Assembly: GCF_900177625.1 (NCBI RefSeq)
Contig: NZ_FXAU01000004.1
Location: 186,001-250,000 of the forward strand
From: Sphingobacterium psychroaquaticum
GTDB taxonomy: Bacteria; Bacteroidota; Bacteroidia; Sphingobacteriales; Sphingobacteriaceae
Direction: 5' to 3'
DNA: 64,000 nucleotides
Position 1 is the stretch's first letter, and each line of letters opens with the position of its first letter. The notes below the pieces were generated by a model. That model worked only from the letters and a program-made list of their open reading frames with translations, was not told the DNA's origin and did no database searches. Below are positions 1-9,687 of the stretch, piece by piece. The translations under genes were made by a program, and so were the position numbers.

Positions 1-685
1 GCAAAATCTTGCCCTGATAGACCATATGCTGTAAGCTACTCGTATTATTTTCATCCGGCGGATACAAGTCCTGTCTCAAAATACTTTCCACGACACGCGG
101 CGTAATATTCTCCGGTGTAAATCGACGCGACAAGTATAATGGAATATCTCGTACTAAGGATGGATAAAATTTGGAGTCACTCCCTAAAAACATATCCAAC
201 CCAATCCCTACATACCCCTCTCCAATAGGCACCTGCACAGAAAAACCGGAGAAAAACGAGTAAAACCGTGGCACGTTATACGCTGGGAAATAATACTTCA
301 TATAGCGCATCGCTAGACTCAACTCCTTCTCTTGCGTTTGTAGGGAGGGATATTTTTCGGCAACAGCAGCGGCAAGATTCTTAAAATCCTCCTGCTGTAA
401 AATTCGCTTCATCATATAGTCGATATACAGGGTGTCCCGCGCATCGCCGACTTCTAACATATGGAGCATAAAATCTTGATAAAAGGGGGCATACTTCGTC
501 TGCCACAATTTATTTTGTTTTGGTACCGATAAAGTATCCAGTTGCGCCAGCTCTTGATCAAAACGTTCAATCTTAACATCAGCCTTGATATGCGAAATAT
601 CCGGTGTCTTCTTGTTGGATTGACATGACAACAAACAAACAAAAAAGAAGAGGCCAAACGGGAAGAACAAACGAAATGATGGCAT
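1..685 (-). CDS. gldB: GldB-like lipoprotein (partial, C-terminus outside window)
   Basis: The reading frame runs from an ATG at 683-685 through the left edge of the window without a stop, so about 228 residues are visible and the C-terminus is missing. The N-terminus is a lipoprotein signal: a hydrophobic stretch followed by the lipobox LLSC near residue 20. A central segment reading GEGYVGIGLDMFLG, followed by SRRFTPENI, matches what I know of the GldB family, which was defined as a gliding-motility lipoprotein in Flavobacterium but also occurs in non-gliding Bacteroidota. The gene lies divergently from the beta-barrel gene and near nadE; gldB next to nadE is a familiar Bacteroidota arrangement. 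Family call is from motif and context; whether it supports motility here cannot be told. Confidence 0.75.
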   Translation of the reverse strand, partial: MPSFRLFFPFGLFFFVCLLSCQSNKKTPDISHIKADVKIERFDQELAQLDTLSVPKQNKLWQTKYAPFYQDFMLHMLEVGDARDTLYIDYMMKRILQQEDFKNLAAAVAEKYPSLQTQEKELSLAMRYMKYYFPAYNVPRFYSFFSGFSVQVPIGEGYVGIGLDMFLGSDSKFYPSLVRDIPLYLSRRFTPENITPRVVESILRQDLYPPDENNTSSLQHMVYQGKIL

Positions 686-867
686 AATGCTGTATTAATA
701 TGTAAGCGCTAGTAAACTTTACAAGTTTACTGCAAAGATCGCTAGGAGACAAATTTTTTACTGAATAGCGTGTGCTGCCTGTCTTAGTCTCAACCTCGTT
801 AAAGCCGGTTGCATCAACCACTAAATAGAATATAATTGCTATTTTTACAGCTACAAACAATCACATA

Positions 868-1518
868 ATGAGAAAAAACGTTCTATTTACCTTGTTCCTC
901 TCTATAGCGCTACTTACTGGATACCATAGTAAAGCACAATATTACCATCAAGAAAAAAACCTTTCATTAGGATTACAATTTAACCCCAATATTGGATGGT
1001 TGTCTTATGGAGATGATGATCAATATCGTTCAGAATCAAAAGTAGGTTTCTCGTACGGTCTACTGGCCGACATCGGTTTTAACAGAAACTACTATTTTTC
1101 GACTGGTTTATTTATCAATAGCCTACAAAGTCGTGTCGAGAACCAAACGAACCTGACTAGTGGTATTACCCAGAAAGTATACCGCTTGCAATATGCTGAA
1201 GTTCCCTTGGCAATCAAGCTAAAAACAAATGAAGGTCGCTCAGGGCGTTTTTATGGTCAATTTGGCTTCACCGCTGGTGTAAAGGTATCAGGCAAAGAAA
1301 AACTAGAGAATAATCCCGAAGGGACTCGTTTTCGACCTATTTCTGGCGATGATATATTCCGCTTAGGTTTACTTGTCGGTGCAGGCGGAGAATGGCGGTT
1401 GACCAATAGCTTATCCGCTGTGACGGGACTTTCCTACAATAATGGTTTTACACGGACAATGAAAGAAGGCAGCCCTAAGCTATCTTATGTTTCCTTTAAT
1501 CTTGGCTTGCTGTTCTAA
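868..1518 (+). CDS. Small outer-membrane beta-barrel protein (PorT-like)
   Basis: A 216-residue protein with a Sec signal peptide ending near residue 23 (SKAQ). The rest alternates short amphipathic strands with turns, e.g. VGFSYGLLADIGFNRNYYFSTGLF, and ends in an aromatic residue (SFNLGLLF), typical of a C-terminal beta-strand recognised by the barrel-assembly machinery. This is the pattern of the outer-membrane beta-barrel (PorT/OMP_b-brl) superfamily, which includes the PorT component of type IX secretion, but I see no residue that proves it is PorT itself. It is 70 bases upstream of nadE on the same strand and divergent from the gldB-like gene. Confidence 0.65.
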   Translation: MRKNVLFTLFLSIALLTGYHSKAQYYHQEKNLSLGLQFNPNIGWLSYGDDDQYRSESKVGFSYGLLADIGFNRNYYFSTGLFINSLQSRVENQTNLTSGITQKVYRLQYAEVPLAIKLKTNEGRSGRFYGQFGFTAGVKVSGKEKLENNPEGTRFRPISGDDIFRLGLLVGAGGEWRLTNSLSAVTGLSYNNGFTRTMKEGSPKLSYVSFNLGLLF

Positions 1519-1588
1519 TTCGGCATAACATGTGATTCCGTCACCGCACGCGAAACTTTTTTGCCTAAAAAATGTTAATTTAGATACC

Positions 1589-3217
1589 ATGAAAATTGCA
1601 CTCGCCCAATTAAACTATCATATCGGAAACTTCCCGGACAACACAGCGAAGATCATTACAGCCATTAGGAACGCTAAGAACGAAAAGGCGGATTTGATTG
1701 TCTTTGCAGAACTAGCAGTAGGTGGATATCCGGCGAAAGATTTATTACGTAACCATCGCTTTTTAGCGGAATGCAACCAGAGTTTGGCCGAGATTGCCTC
1801 CCACTGTACAGATATTGCGTGCATTCTTGGTGCCCCCGTAAAGAATGAAGATCTCGAAGGGAAGCCGCTTTACAATGGAGCGGTGTATCTTGAAAAAGGC
1901 GCTATAAAAGAGGTTGTACACAAAAGCTTTCTTCCAGATTACGATGTATTTGATGAATACCGGTACTTTGAGCCCAATAAGCACTTTAACTGTATCGAGA
2001 TCAATGGGCAAAAAGTAGCCCTTACGGTATGTGAAGATTTATGGGATGACGATACAGCGAACTCTTATGTGGGAGACCTCATGTCCGAATTAAGGAAGGA
2101 AGATCCAACCTTAATCATCAATATTGCCGCTTCACCCTTTTCGTACACGCACTTTCAGAACCGATTGAATGTACTTAAGCGCAATGTGATCAAGGCTGCT
2201 TGCCCGTTGGTATATGTAAATCAAGTCGGTGCACACACGGACATTATTTTTGATGGACGCTCTTTGGCTTTAGATAGAAACGGTGATATTATTAGCGAGT
2301 TACATAGTTTTGAGGAAGACTTTAGAATAATTGATTTCGGTACTGAATTAAAAACGGTCGCACCTAGAGAAACTTCGGAAATCGAGATGATCCACGGTGC
2401 TTTAATCCTTGGCTTACGCGATTATTTTCGTAAATCAGGCTTCAAAAAAGCTATTTTAGGCCTCTCTGGAGGACTTGATTCTGCAGTAGTCGCAGCTTTA
2501 GCGTGTGAGGCTTTGGGGGCAGAAAATGTTTTAGCGATTCTATTACCCTCGAAATACTCGAGTGACCATTCGATCAAGGATGCATTAGATCTGGTCAAGA
2601 ATACAGGGTGTGAACACCAAATTATCCCTATTGAAGATGTAGCTCTTTCTTTTGAAAAAGTACTTAAAAACTCATTTAAGGGAACAACACCAGACACGAC
2701 GGAAGAGAATATCCAAGCGCGTGTTCGCGGAACCATCTTGATGGCTCTATCTAATAAATTTGGTCATATCTTGCTCAACACCTCCAATAAAAGTGAGGCC
2801 GCTGTGGGCTATGGCACATTGTACGGTGATATGGCGGGTTCTTTAAGCGTTATAGGTGATGTGTATAAAACACAGGCTTTCGCTCTGGCGCGTTACATCA
2901 ATAGAGAGCGAGAAATTATACCCATCAACACCATTGTAAAGCCACCGTCCGCAGAGCTACGTCCAGATCAAAAAGATTCTGATTCCCTGCCTCCGTACGA
3001 GATTCTGGATAGCGTATTGTTTCAGTTGATCGAGTTGGAGAAAGCGGGGTCTGAAATTGTAAATTCTGGTTTTGAAGAAAGCTTAGTGCACCGTGTCTCG
3101 AAACTGTTAAATAACGCGGAATTTAAGCGTTTTCAAGCACCTCCAATTTTACGGGTGAGTCCAAAAGCGTTTGGTAGCGGTCGTGTGATGCCTTTGGTTG
3201 CAAAATTTTCTTTTTAG
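1589..3217 (+). CDS. nadE: Glutamine-dependent NAD+ synthetase
   Basis: Catalyses the last step of NAD synthesis, amidation of nicotinic acid adenine dinucleotide, using ammonia from glutamine. The N-terminal half is a nitrilase-type amidase with the Glu-Lys-Cys triad visible at E41 (FAELAVGGYP), K112 (HKSFLPDYDVFDE) and C148 (LTVCEDLW). The C-terminal half is the adenine nucleotide alpha hydrolase domain with the pyrophosphate loop SGGLDS at residues 293-298 and the typical NTSNKSE motif. I chose the ATG at 1589 (542 residues) rather than an in-frame ATG 57 bases upstream, because the family begins with MKIALAQLN; a TAATTTAG promoter-like box ends five bases before it. Confidence 0.95.
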   Translation: MKIALAQLNYHIGNFPDNTAKIITAIRNAKNEKADLIVFAELAVGGYPAKDLLRNHRFLAECNQSLAEIASHCTDIACILGAPVKNEDLEGKPLYNGAVYLEKGAIKEVVHKSFLPDYDVFDEYRYFEPNKHFNCIEINGQKVALTVCEDLWDDDTANSYVGDLMSELRKEDPTLIINIAASPFSYTHFQNRLNVLKRNVIKAACPLVYVNQVGAHTDIIFDGRSLALDRNGDIISELHSFEEDFRIIDFGTELKTVAPRETSEIEMIHGALILGLRDYFRKSGFKKAILGLSGGLDSAVVAALACEALGAENVLAILLPSKYSSDHSIKDALDLVKNTGCEHQIIPIEDVALSFEKVLKNSFKGTTPDTTEENIQARVRGTILMALSNKFGHILLNTSNKSEAAVGYGTLYGDMAGSLSVIGDVYKTQAFALARYINREREIIPINTIVKPPSAELRPDQKDSDSLPPYEILDSVLFQLIELEKAGSEIVNSGFEESLVHRVSKLLNNAEFKRFQAPPILRVSPKAFGSGRVMPLVAKFSF

Positions 3218-3288
3218 TCGTTAAACTATTAACACGACTTAGAGTCAAATGGTTAGTAAAATGAAAAAGAAGTAAACAATATATACAG

Positions 3289-3864
3289 ATGAAAAAGTTA
3301 GTCTATATTTTCGCTTTAGGGCTCCTGACGGTATTCGCCTCCTGTTCGTCAGTACAATATAACACGACGCGTGTACAGAGCCAAGATTTTAGCCAATATA
3401 AAACATATGGCTGGTTGACTCCGGTCGACTCTCTTTCAAAAAATTATTACAGCAATGATATTGCAAAAGGGAATATCATAGCCGCAGCGAATAAGGAGCT
3501 GGAGGCAATGGGTATGCAATACGTGAAAGAAAACCCTGATATCTTGTTCCGCTATATAACTATCGTGAACAATAAAAGTCGCTTAGTATACAACAATGCT
3601 TATTGGGGCATGGGTTGGGGCGGTCCATGGGGTTGGTATAGACCTTGGGGATGGTACGGTTACGGTGGATACAGCTACCCAGTGGGCAGTGAAAAATACC
3701 GTTATGCACATTTAATTATCGAAGCAATTGATCGTCGTACAAATTCTGTCGTATGGCAAGCAAGAGGTTCTTCGGAAATAAATACGCCAGAGAAATCGAT
3801 TAACAAACTCCCTGAAGTGGTCAATGGCATATTTAAACATTATCCGCTGAAGGCTAAGAAATAG
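3289..3864 (+). CDS. DUF4136 domain lipoprotein
   Basis: A 191-residue lipoprotein: hydrophobic signal followed by the lipobox FASC at about residue 19. The body has the DUF4136 signature, beginning DFSQYKTYGWL, with a region like FRYITIVNNK and a C-terminal strand AHLIIEAIDRRTNSVVWQARG. The function of DUF4136 proteins is not established; they are predicted periplasmic or outer-membrane-anchored. Unusually, residues about 104-130 are a tract almost entirely of Gly, Trp and Tyr, which interrupts the domain as a likely flexible surface loop. The gene stands 71 bases after nadE and is closed by its own terminator. Confidence 0.85.
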   Translation: MKKLVYIFALGLLTVFASCSSVQYNTTRVQSQDFSQYKTYGWLTPVDSLSKNYYSNDIAKGNIIAAANKELEAMGMQYVKENPDILFRYITIVNNKSRLVYNNAYWGMGWGGPWGWYRPWGWYGYGGYSYPVGSEKYRYAHLIIEAIDRRTNSVVWQARGSSEINTPEKSINKLPEVVNGIFKHYPLKAKK

Positions 3865-3874
3865 GTATTATCGG

Positions 3875-3905
3875 AGAGACACAAAAGATTGTGTCTCTTT
3901 TTTTT
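3875..3905 (+). terminator. Rho-independent terminator after the DUF4136 gene
   Basis: A perfect 9-bp stem (AGAGACACA with TGTGTCTCT, loop of six) is followed directly by eight T residues on the plus strand, ten bases after the stop codon. Confidence 0.9.
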
Positions 3906-4323
3906 ATTCATAAAATTTAATAAATAGTGGGATTTTCTTTCTATTAAGATCAAAAAAAGGAAATTGACAATCAAGAAGAAACTAATACCTTGTTGAATAA
4001 ATGCAAAAGCAGTTAACCACTCACTTTGTATGCTCAATAGACAATTCCTTTTAACCTAAACAGATTTAACTGAGCAATACCTCACTCTGCAATACGAGTG
4101 CCTTCAGTTGTTTAATTGTAATGATCTCTGTTAAAACCAAAATTACCAAAAGCAGTTAGAAATATAAATCGTAGATACAACGATAGTTTAAGGTAATTTA
4201 AGTTCTGGGATTCTATTTAAAGAGAATTTGTGCAACGTACATATGACCACACCTTCATACTTTACGTATATTGTTTGGTGCAAACCATGGCTATTTGCCA
4301 AATTACAAATCAATATTTAATAT
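3906..4323. other. Non-coding stretch between converging units
   Basis: About 420 bases, AT-rich, with no convincing gene on either strand; short open frames here lack homology-like features and run into terminators. The words AAAAGCAGTTA occur twice (near 4004 and 4149), probably by chance. Confidence 0.6.
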
Positions 4324-4358
4324 AAAAAGAAGACCCCGTCAATATATGCGGGGTCTTC
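4324..4358 (-). terminator. Terminator of the third SusC/SusD unit
   Basis: A perfect 10-bp stem (GAAGACCCCG with CGGGGTCTTC) with a ten-base loop; on the minus strand it ends in a short T run. It lies about 50 bases downstream of the SusD stop codon. Confidence 0.9.
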
Positions 4359-4406
4359 ATATAAGAAACTATTCAAGTTCCTTTTTAAGTCCAAGAACTA
4401 GATCTA

Positions 4407-5843
4407 TTAGTAATCTTTATTCTGCACTAAATTTGGATTTTGCTGAACTTCAGCAAATGGGAATGGAAAAACAACATATGACGACCCCCATGGTTGTAAT
4501 AAAACAGTACCATGTGCAGGAATATCACGTTTCGTTCTCAAATATTCAAAAAGAGCATGACCTTCAAAAGCAAGTTCAATTCTCTTCTCTAGCAAAATCG
4601 CATCGATCAACTGTTGCTTTGTTGTAGCAGTAATATTAGTTGATGCATCAGAACGATGTCTAATATTATTTACCAATGTAAGTGCTTCAGCATTTACGGC
4701 AGTTCCTGCTTCTAGGTTTGCTAAAGCTTCTGCTTTATTAAGTACAACTTCAGCATAACGAATAACCGGAACCCAATCAGCAATAGTCGTATATTTACCA
4801 TTCCAATACGTTGTCACCGCTGGCGCCCCATTATTTCCTGGCGTTACAACAGTAGTAATTAAATCCGTACGACGTTTATCAGTTGCTGTCATTAAATTAA
4901 CAAAACCTGAAGACACCTGAATATCAGCACGATTCTTTGGAGAATAGTGTTGCGCTAATGCATGGTTCGTATTAGGATTGTCACCACCATTATGAGCTAC
5001 AGAAAAAATACTTTCTTTTGTAGTCGATGTTTCAAAAGTTGATTTCGGAGCTGCATTTAAAGAATACAAGTTCAATCCTTCCAGTTCATTAGCATACTTC
5101 AAAGCTTCTTGGTAATTACCTTGATATAAATAGATTCTAGATAATAAAGCATATACACCGCCTTTTGTAGCACGACCAACAGAAGCAAAATTACGTGTTG
5201 CACTAGCTAAAGGCAAATTAGGAAGAGCTTCATTCAAGTCTAGAATAATTTGATCATAGACCTGCTTAACTGTATTTCTTGGGACCCTGTGCGATGGGTC
5301 AAACGGTAAATCTGTGGCTGTTAAAACTAACGGCACACCTAAGTGCGAAGCGTCGGCAGTAAATTGATACGGTTGAGCCCAGAAATTTACCAAATAGAAA
5401 TAAGTAAGTGCACGAATGAATTTCGCTTCTGCAATATATTTCGCTTCATTTTCAGGAGTAGCAACACCTGTATATACGCCAATATTACGGATAAACAAAT
5501 TAGCTTCATTAATTGTCCGGTATGCACCAACAAAAGCATCTCTTACTGTAATATCAGTCGAAAGCAAGGTATTGAAGCTGGACATATTACCGAAAAATGT
5601 CGGCACTCCACAATCGATACCTCGAATATCAGCGTATATCAAAGCACGTCCACCAAGAAAATCTCTATTCTGCAGTGCATCATACATACCCGTTGCAGTT
5701 TTATCAATTCTGTCAGGAGTCGAGAAAGCGATTTGAGGAGACAACTGTGCATACGGATCTTCAAAAATTTGTTTCTCACAGGAAGAAAAAATGCTTCCTG
5801 TAGAAATCAATGATCCGAGTATAAGTAATTTAATATTTTTCAT
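4407..5843 (-). CDS. SusD/RagB-family nutrient-binding lipoprotein
   Basis: A 478-residue SusD-like outer-membrane lipoprotein that would cap the TonB-dependent SusC channel encoded just upstream. Signal peptide and lipobox are visible (IFSSC, about residue 21). Typical SusD landmarks follow: an N-terminal helical region (TATGMYDALQNRDFLGG), the TPR-like segment with AEAKFIRALTYFYLVNFW, the AYALLSRIYLYQGNY-type helix, and the C-terminal LLEKRIELAFEGHALFEYLRTKRDI that family members share. The start at 5843 is preferred over an in-frame ATG nine codons earlier because that would lengthen the signal peptide and overlap the upstream gene's end. It is separated from susC by 13 bases. Substrate unknown; there is no carbohydrate enzyme nearby. 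Confidence 0.92.
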   Translation of the reverse strand: MKNIKLLILGSLISTGSIFSSCEKQIFEDPYAQLSPQIAFSTPDRIDKTATGMYDALQNRDFLGGRALIYADIRGIDCGVPTFFGNMSSFNTLLSTDITVRDAFVGAYRTINEANLFIRNIGVYTGVATPENEAKYIAEAKFIRALTYFYLVNFWAQPYQFTADASHLGVPLVLTATDLPFDPSHRVPRNTVKQVYDQIILDLNEALPNLPLASATRNFASVGRATKGGVYALLSRIYLYQGNYQEALKYANELEGLNLYSLNAAPKSTFETSTTKESIFSVAHNGGDNPNTNHALAQHYSPKNRADIQVSSGFVNLMTATDKRRTDLITTVVTPGNNGAPAVTTYWNGKYTTIADWVPVIRYAEVVLNKAEALANLEAGTAVNAEALTLVNNIRHRSDASTNITATTKQQLIDAILLEKRIELAFEGHALFEYLRTKRDIPAHGTVLLQPWGSSYVVFPFPFAEVQQNPNLVQNKDY

Positions 5844-5856
5844 GATTAAAATTCGT

Positions 5857-8800
5857 TTAGAGAGAAACATTTAGACCAAAAGTGAACGTTCTTGGTTGAG
5901 GAACAGATCTACTATCAACTCCAATAGCAATATTAGAATTGTTACGGTTTGAGTTTACCTCAGGATCTGGTCCCGAGTAACCTGTAATTACGAATGGATT
6001 ATACACCTGAGCATACAAACGTAATTTGTTTAAACCCGTACGGCTCAATGCTGCACTCTGGAACGTGTAGCCTAAGCTAATCGTTCTAAATCTTAAGAAG
6101 TCACCTTTCTCCAAGAATCTTGTTGAAGCCTGATTAGCTGTATTGTCAGTTAAAAATAAACGAGGAACATCAGTATTTTGTCCTGGTGTTGTCCAGCGGT
6201 CTAGGATCTCTGCATCGTTATTTAAAAATCCATTTGTCAACATAGAGGATTTTGTTGTATTATAGATATAGAAGCCCCCTGTGTAAACCATAGAAATACC
6301 TAAATCAAAGTTTTTATAAGCGAAGTTATTGTCTAAGCCTCCATAATATTTAGGCAAACCACTCTTATTCGTATAAACTGCATCAGAGCCTGTAACAGCA
6401 CTAGTAAATGTACCATCGTCTAATGTCCAACGACGAGCTGCAGTTGTTGCGTCAGGGTTATATGTCTTTCTAACACCATCAGCCGTTAGCCACATTGGAT
6501 TACCAGTTTCAGAATCAACCCCAGCCCATCTTAACAATTTAAATGTTCCTAAAGTTCTACCTACACTAGCTACAGAGTTTCCAGAAGTAATGTCTACATT
6601 TTGTGTAACTAATTCTGTAACACGGTTTCTTATTGCCGTGAAGTTCACAGATGTTGTCCAAGTGAAGCCATCTTTTTTCATCGTTTCAATATTAGCCGAG
6701 AATTCTATTCCTTTATTATTCATCGAACCAATATTGGTATCCACAGAACCTGGCGTACTTGCAGTTCTAGATGGTGCACCAACTGTAAATAGAGGTTGTG
6801 CGGCCAATACTAGACCAGAAATGTTATTATAGAAATAATCAATTACAAAGTTGAAACGATTGTCGAAGATATTAAAGTCAACTCCAACATTGTATTTGTT
6901 CGAAGTTTCCCATTTCAAATCAGGGTTACCAATTTGATAAGCAGAGAAACCATTTTGACTCGCATATGAACCTCCTCCATAAAGTGCTCTCCATGCATAA
7001 GATCCAATACCTCTCGAGTTACCAACTTTACCGTAACTAGCTCTAACTTTCAAATAAGAAATCCAGTCAGTTTCCTTTAGAAAATCTTCTTCAGAAGCTA
7101 CCCATCCTAATGATACAGAAGGAAAATATCCCCACTTCGAATTTTTACCAAAAGCAGAATATGCATCTGTTCTAAAGGCAGCATCTAACATATACTTATT
7201 ATTGTATACATAACCCAACCTAGAAAAATACGATTGTAATCCATTAGAAAACACATTACCACCACTTAATAACATTGTATTATCTGTACCCGGAATGGTT
7301 CCTGTATAACCTCCATCAATGATGTCCGTAAAATACTCGTCACTAATGTTACTTGCTCCTGCATAAACCTGCTTTTCTTTCGTAAACTGATACTCTGTAC
7401 CCACAGTAGCAGACACACGGTGAACACTAGCGAAAGTTTTATCGTAATTCGCAAAGTTCTGCCATACCCACTGATTTCTATTTCTAAAGTTATCTTGAAT
7501 TAATCCATTATACGCAAAACCCAGACCACCAATCATAGGATGGCTGTATTGATGTTCGTAGTTATTTAGATAATCAATACCAAATTTACTTGTAATTCTC
7601 AAGCCGCTAACAGGCTGTACCTCAATGTATCCATTTGCTAAAAGCTGCTCTGGTGTATTTTGATTCTTCTGTAAATTTAAAGTAGCAATCGGGTTTGCGA
7701 TGTTACCAGATAGATTTGTAGAAGCTAACGTAGTAATATTGTTACCATATCCTAAATAACCAGTTGAACCTAAATTATATCCATTCTTACCATTAATTGC
7801 TAATGTTGGAAAGGCATTTAGCGCTGCAACAGTTGCGCCTGCGATGTAACGATCTGTTAAAACCCCATCATTAGCAGTTTTACTGTACGATAGTGAAATC
7901 CCTGATTTAAACCATTTTGTTGGCTTAATATCACCATTAATACGTACCTGACCTGTTTTAAGTTGATTCTGAACAAGAATACCCTTTTGATCTAAATAGC
8001 GAGCTGAAGCGAAGAAGTTCCCTTTTTCACTACCTGAAGAAATCGACAATGAGTTATCATACCCAATACCTGTTCTATAAACCTCATCTAACCAATTGGT
8101 TCTATCATTTACACCGTCTCCATCTACATCGCTTTCTTTCGCAATTTCAGTTACGCCACCAAAACGAACAGCTGCATTTTTAGCCTTTTCGTTATTAATC
8201 GTGATAAACTGATCTCCATCCAATAAAGAAATTAATTTTGAAGCTTTGCTAGAAGTTAATTTTGAGTCAAATGTAACATTAGACACTCCATTTTTTCCTC
8301 TTTTCGTATTAATTATGATAACACCGTTAGCAGCGCGAGATCCATATAATACAGCAGCACTAGCATCCTTCAATACTTCGATAGACTCGATATCATTGCT
8401 ATTGATCATTGAAAGAGGGTTAAAACGTGTTCCATCACCGCTATTAAATGTGTTTACGTTTTCAACATTATTCATTGGAACCCCATCAATAACGTACAAA
8501 GGTAATGAACTGGAAGAAATAGAGTTTACACCGCGAATACGTACCGAAACACCGTCTCCTAACGTACCTCCTGTACTACCAATCTGTACACCCGCAAGTT
8601 TACCAGACAAAGCCTGCTCAAAACTTAAAGATGGTTCGGCAGCAAGTTTAGCACCTTTCACACTTCCTTGTGAACCTGTCAAATCTTTAATTTGGCGAAT
8701 CCCGTAACCTGTAACTACAACCTCTTCTAAAGCTGTTTCATCAGAAACTAAGCTCACGTTAATTATTGATTGAGAATTAACGTTAACACGTTGCGCTACG

Positions 8801-9033
8801 TAACCTATGTAGGTAAATGCCAGAGTAGCATTATTAGGAACATTAATAGAATAGTTCCCTGAACCATCGGTCTGAGCAGCGGTTGAACTTCCCACAAGAG
8901 CAACCGAAACCCCACTTAGAGGCGATCCATCACTTGCAGACGTTACTTTACCACTCACCTGACGGTTCTGCGCATATGCAGCCCCTACAAGAAGCGTACA
9001 CAGCAGAAAAATACTGAGTAATTTTTGTTTCAT
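5857..9033 (-). CDS. SusC/RagA-family TonB-linked outer-membrane transporter (copy 3)
   Basis: A 1058-residue SusC-like channel. Signal peptide ends at residue 21 (AYAQ), followed by a carboxypeptidase-regulatory-like domain (residues about 24-105, with SGKVTSASDGSPLSGVSV), a plug domain (about 115-230, with LYVIDGVPMNN and ESIEVLKDASAAVLYGSRAA, both SusC hallmarks) and a large C-terminal beta-barrel ending in FTFGLNVSL. It imports a substrate across the outer membrane with its SusD partner, powered by TonB. The N-terminal 90 codons closely resemble those of the copy at 16-19 kb. Its promoter is about 215 bases upstream. Confidence 0.95.
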   Translation of the reverse strand: MKQKLLSIFLLCTLLVGAAYAQNRQVSGKVTSASDGSPLSGVSVALVGSSTAAQTDGSGNYSINVPNNATLAFTYIGYVAQRVNVNSQSIINVSLVSDETALEEVVVTGYGIRQIKDLTGSQGSVKGAKLAAEPSLSFEQALSGKLAGVQIGSTGGTLGDGVSVRIRGVNSISSSSLPLYVIDGVPMNNVENVNTFNSGDGTRFNPLSMINSNDIESIEVLKDASAAVLYGSRAANGVIIINTKRGKNGVSNVTFDSKLTSSKASKLISLLDGDQFITINNEKAKNAAVRFGGVTEIAKESDVDGDGVNDRTNWLDEVYRTGIGYDNSLSISSGSEKGNFFASARYLDQKGILVQNQLKTGQVRINGDIKPTKWFKSGISLSYSKTANDGVLTDRYIAGATVAALNAFPTLAINGKNGYNLGSTGYLGYGNNITTLASTNLSGNIANPIATLNLQKNQNTPEQLLANGYIEVQPVSGLRITSKFGIDYLNNYEHQYSHPMIGGLGFAYNGLIQDNFRNRNQWVWQNFANYDKTFASVHRVSATVGTEYQFTKEKQVYAGASNISDEYFTDIIDGGYTGTIPGTDNTMLLSGGNVFSNGLQSYFSRLGYVYNNKYMLDAAFRTDAYSAFGKNSKWGYFPSVSLGWVASEEDFLKETDWISYLKVRASYGKVGNSRGIGSYAWRALYGGGSYASQNGFSAYQIGNPDLKWETSNKYNVGVDFNIFDNRFNFVIDYFYNNISGLVLAAQPLFTVGAPSRTASTPGSVDTNIGSMNNKGIEFSANIETMKKDGFTWTTSVNFTAIRNRVTELVTQNVDITSGNSVASVGRTLGTFKLLRWAGVDSETGNPMWLTADGVRKTYNPDATTAARRWTLDDGTFTSAVTGSDAVYTNKSGLPKYYGGLDNNFAYKNFDLGISMVYTGGFYIYNTTKSSMLTNGFLNNDAEILDRWTTPGQNTDVPRLFLTDNTANQASTRFLEKGDFLRFRTISLGYTFQSAALSRTGLNKLRLYAQVYNPFVITGYSGPDPEVNSNRNNSNIAIGVDSRSVPQPRTFTFGLNVSL

Positions 9034-9250
9034 ATGTTTGTTGTTTAGTTAATTGTATTCTTTTTCAAAGCAGTAGAAAAACTTAAACTTCAATGCTTTA
9101 CTCAAAATCAAAAGATTCCTCATGGCACTAAAGAATTACGTATTCCCGAAAAAAAAGAACTAGTTAGCCGCTTAATTCAAATCTAGTCTTGTTAGTTTAT
9201 AGTAGTTGTGTAACAAACTTCGTTTATGTTAAAATTTGTTAAAACTAATG
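9034..9250 (-). other. Long 5' untranslated leader of susC copy 3
   Basis: From the predicted start of transcription near 9247 to the ATG at 9033 there are about 213 bases with no gene. Near its 5' end (9210-9224) the leader contains AACGAAGTTTGTTAC, which recurs with one insertion and one change at the same place in the leader of the copy at 19.3 kb. Confidence 0.5.
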
Positions 9251-9280
9251 CAAATATATAATAAAAAACCAATGTGCAAA
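9251..9280 (-). promoter_or_regulatory. Promoter of susC copy 3
   Basis: On the minus strand a TTTG (9277-9280) is followed after 18 bases by TATATTTG (9251-9258), the Bacteroidota vegetative consensus. Bases 9281-9534 upstream of it hold nothing I can identify. Confidence 0.7.
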
Positions 9281-9534
9281 CTTTTTAACCGTTTTTTCTA
9301 TTTTCATTTCATTAAGATTTTGTTAAATCATAGTTCAAAGGCATATTTTTTCAAGCTCTTTTTTACGATTGTATCAAACAGCGAATATTGGCCAAGGATT
9401 CTAGAGGTTTATTTCGCCGAATAATTTGCACAAAAGTTAATTGGGTTGTAGCATAAACAACCCTAGCCTGACACTGTTTTATAGCGAATGTTTTCACATA
9501 GGCATTGTATATTCACCAACTACGCCTAAACATC

Positions 9535-9565
9535 AAAACGCCCGATAGAAAAACTACCGAGCGTT
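9535..9565 (-). terminator. Terminator of the second SusC/SusD unit
   Basis: A 12-bp stem (9537-9548 with 9554-9565) containing two wobble pairs and a five-base loop; the minus-strand transcript ends in a run of four U. It lies about 120 bases after the SusD stop. Confidence 0.8.
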
Positions 9566-9687
9566 AAGAACACTAACTACAAAAACAACAAAATTATATC
9601 ATCTCACTTTTTTAAAGCTTTATCTCAAACACAATAAAGTAAAGCACTTCAACATTTCGTGTCATTAAAACAATCCTTAAACTAAAA

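Noticed and set aside
454..860. Two overlapping minus-strand frames of 67 and 93 codons
   Set aside because: They are out-of-frame shadows of the gldB-like gene, whose own frame carries a lipobox and family motifs.
4271..4627. 118-codon plus-strand open frame over the end of a SusD gene
   Set aside because: It contains the terminator stem of the SusD unit and is antisense to conserved SusD C-terminal coding sequence; no protein-like features.
9236..9424. 62-codon plus-strand frame in the susC copy 3 upstream region
   Set aside because: It covers the susC promoter on the other strand, and is Phe/Asn/Lys-rich as expected of random AT-rich DNA.
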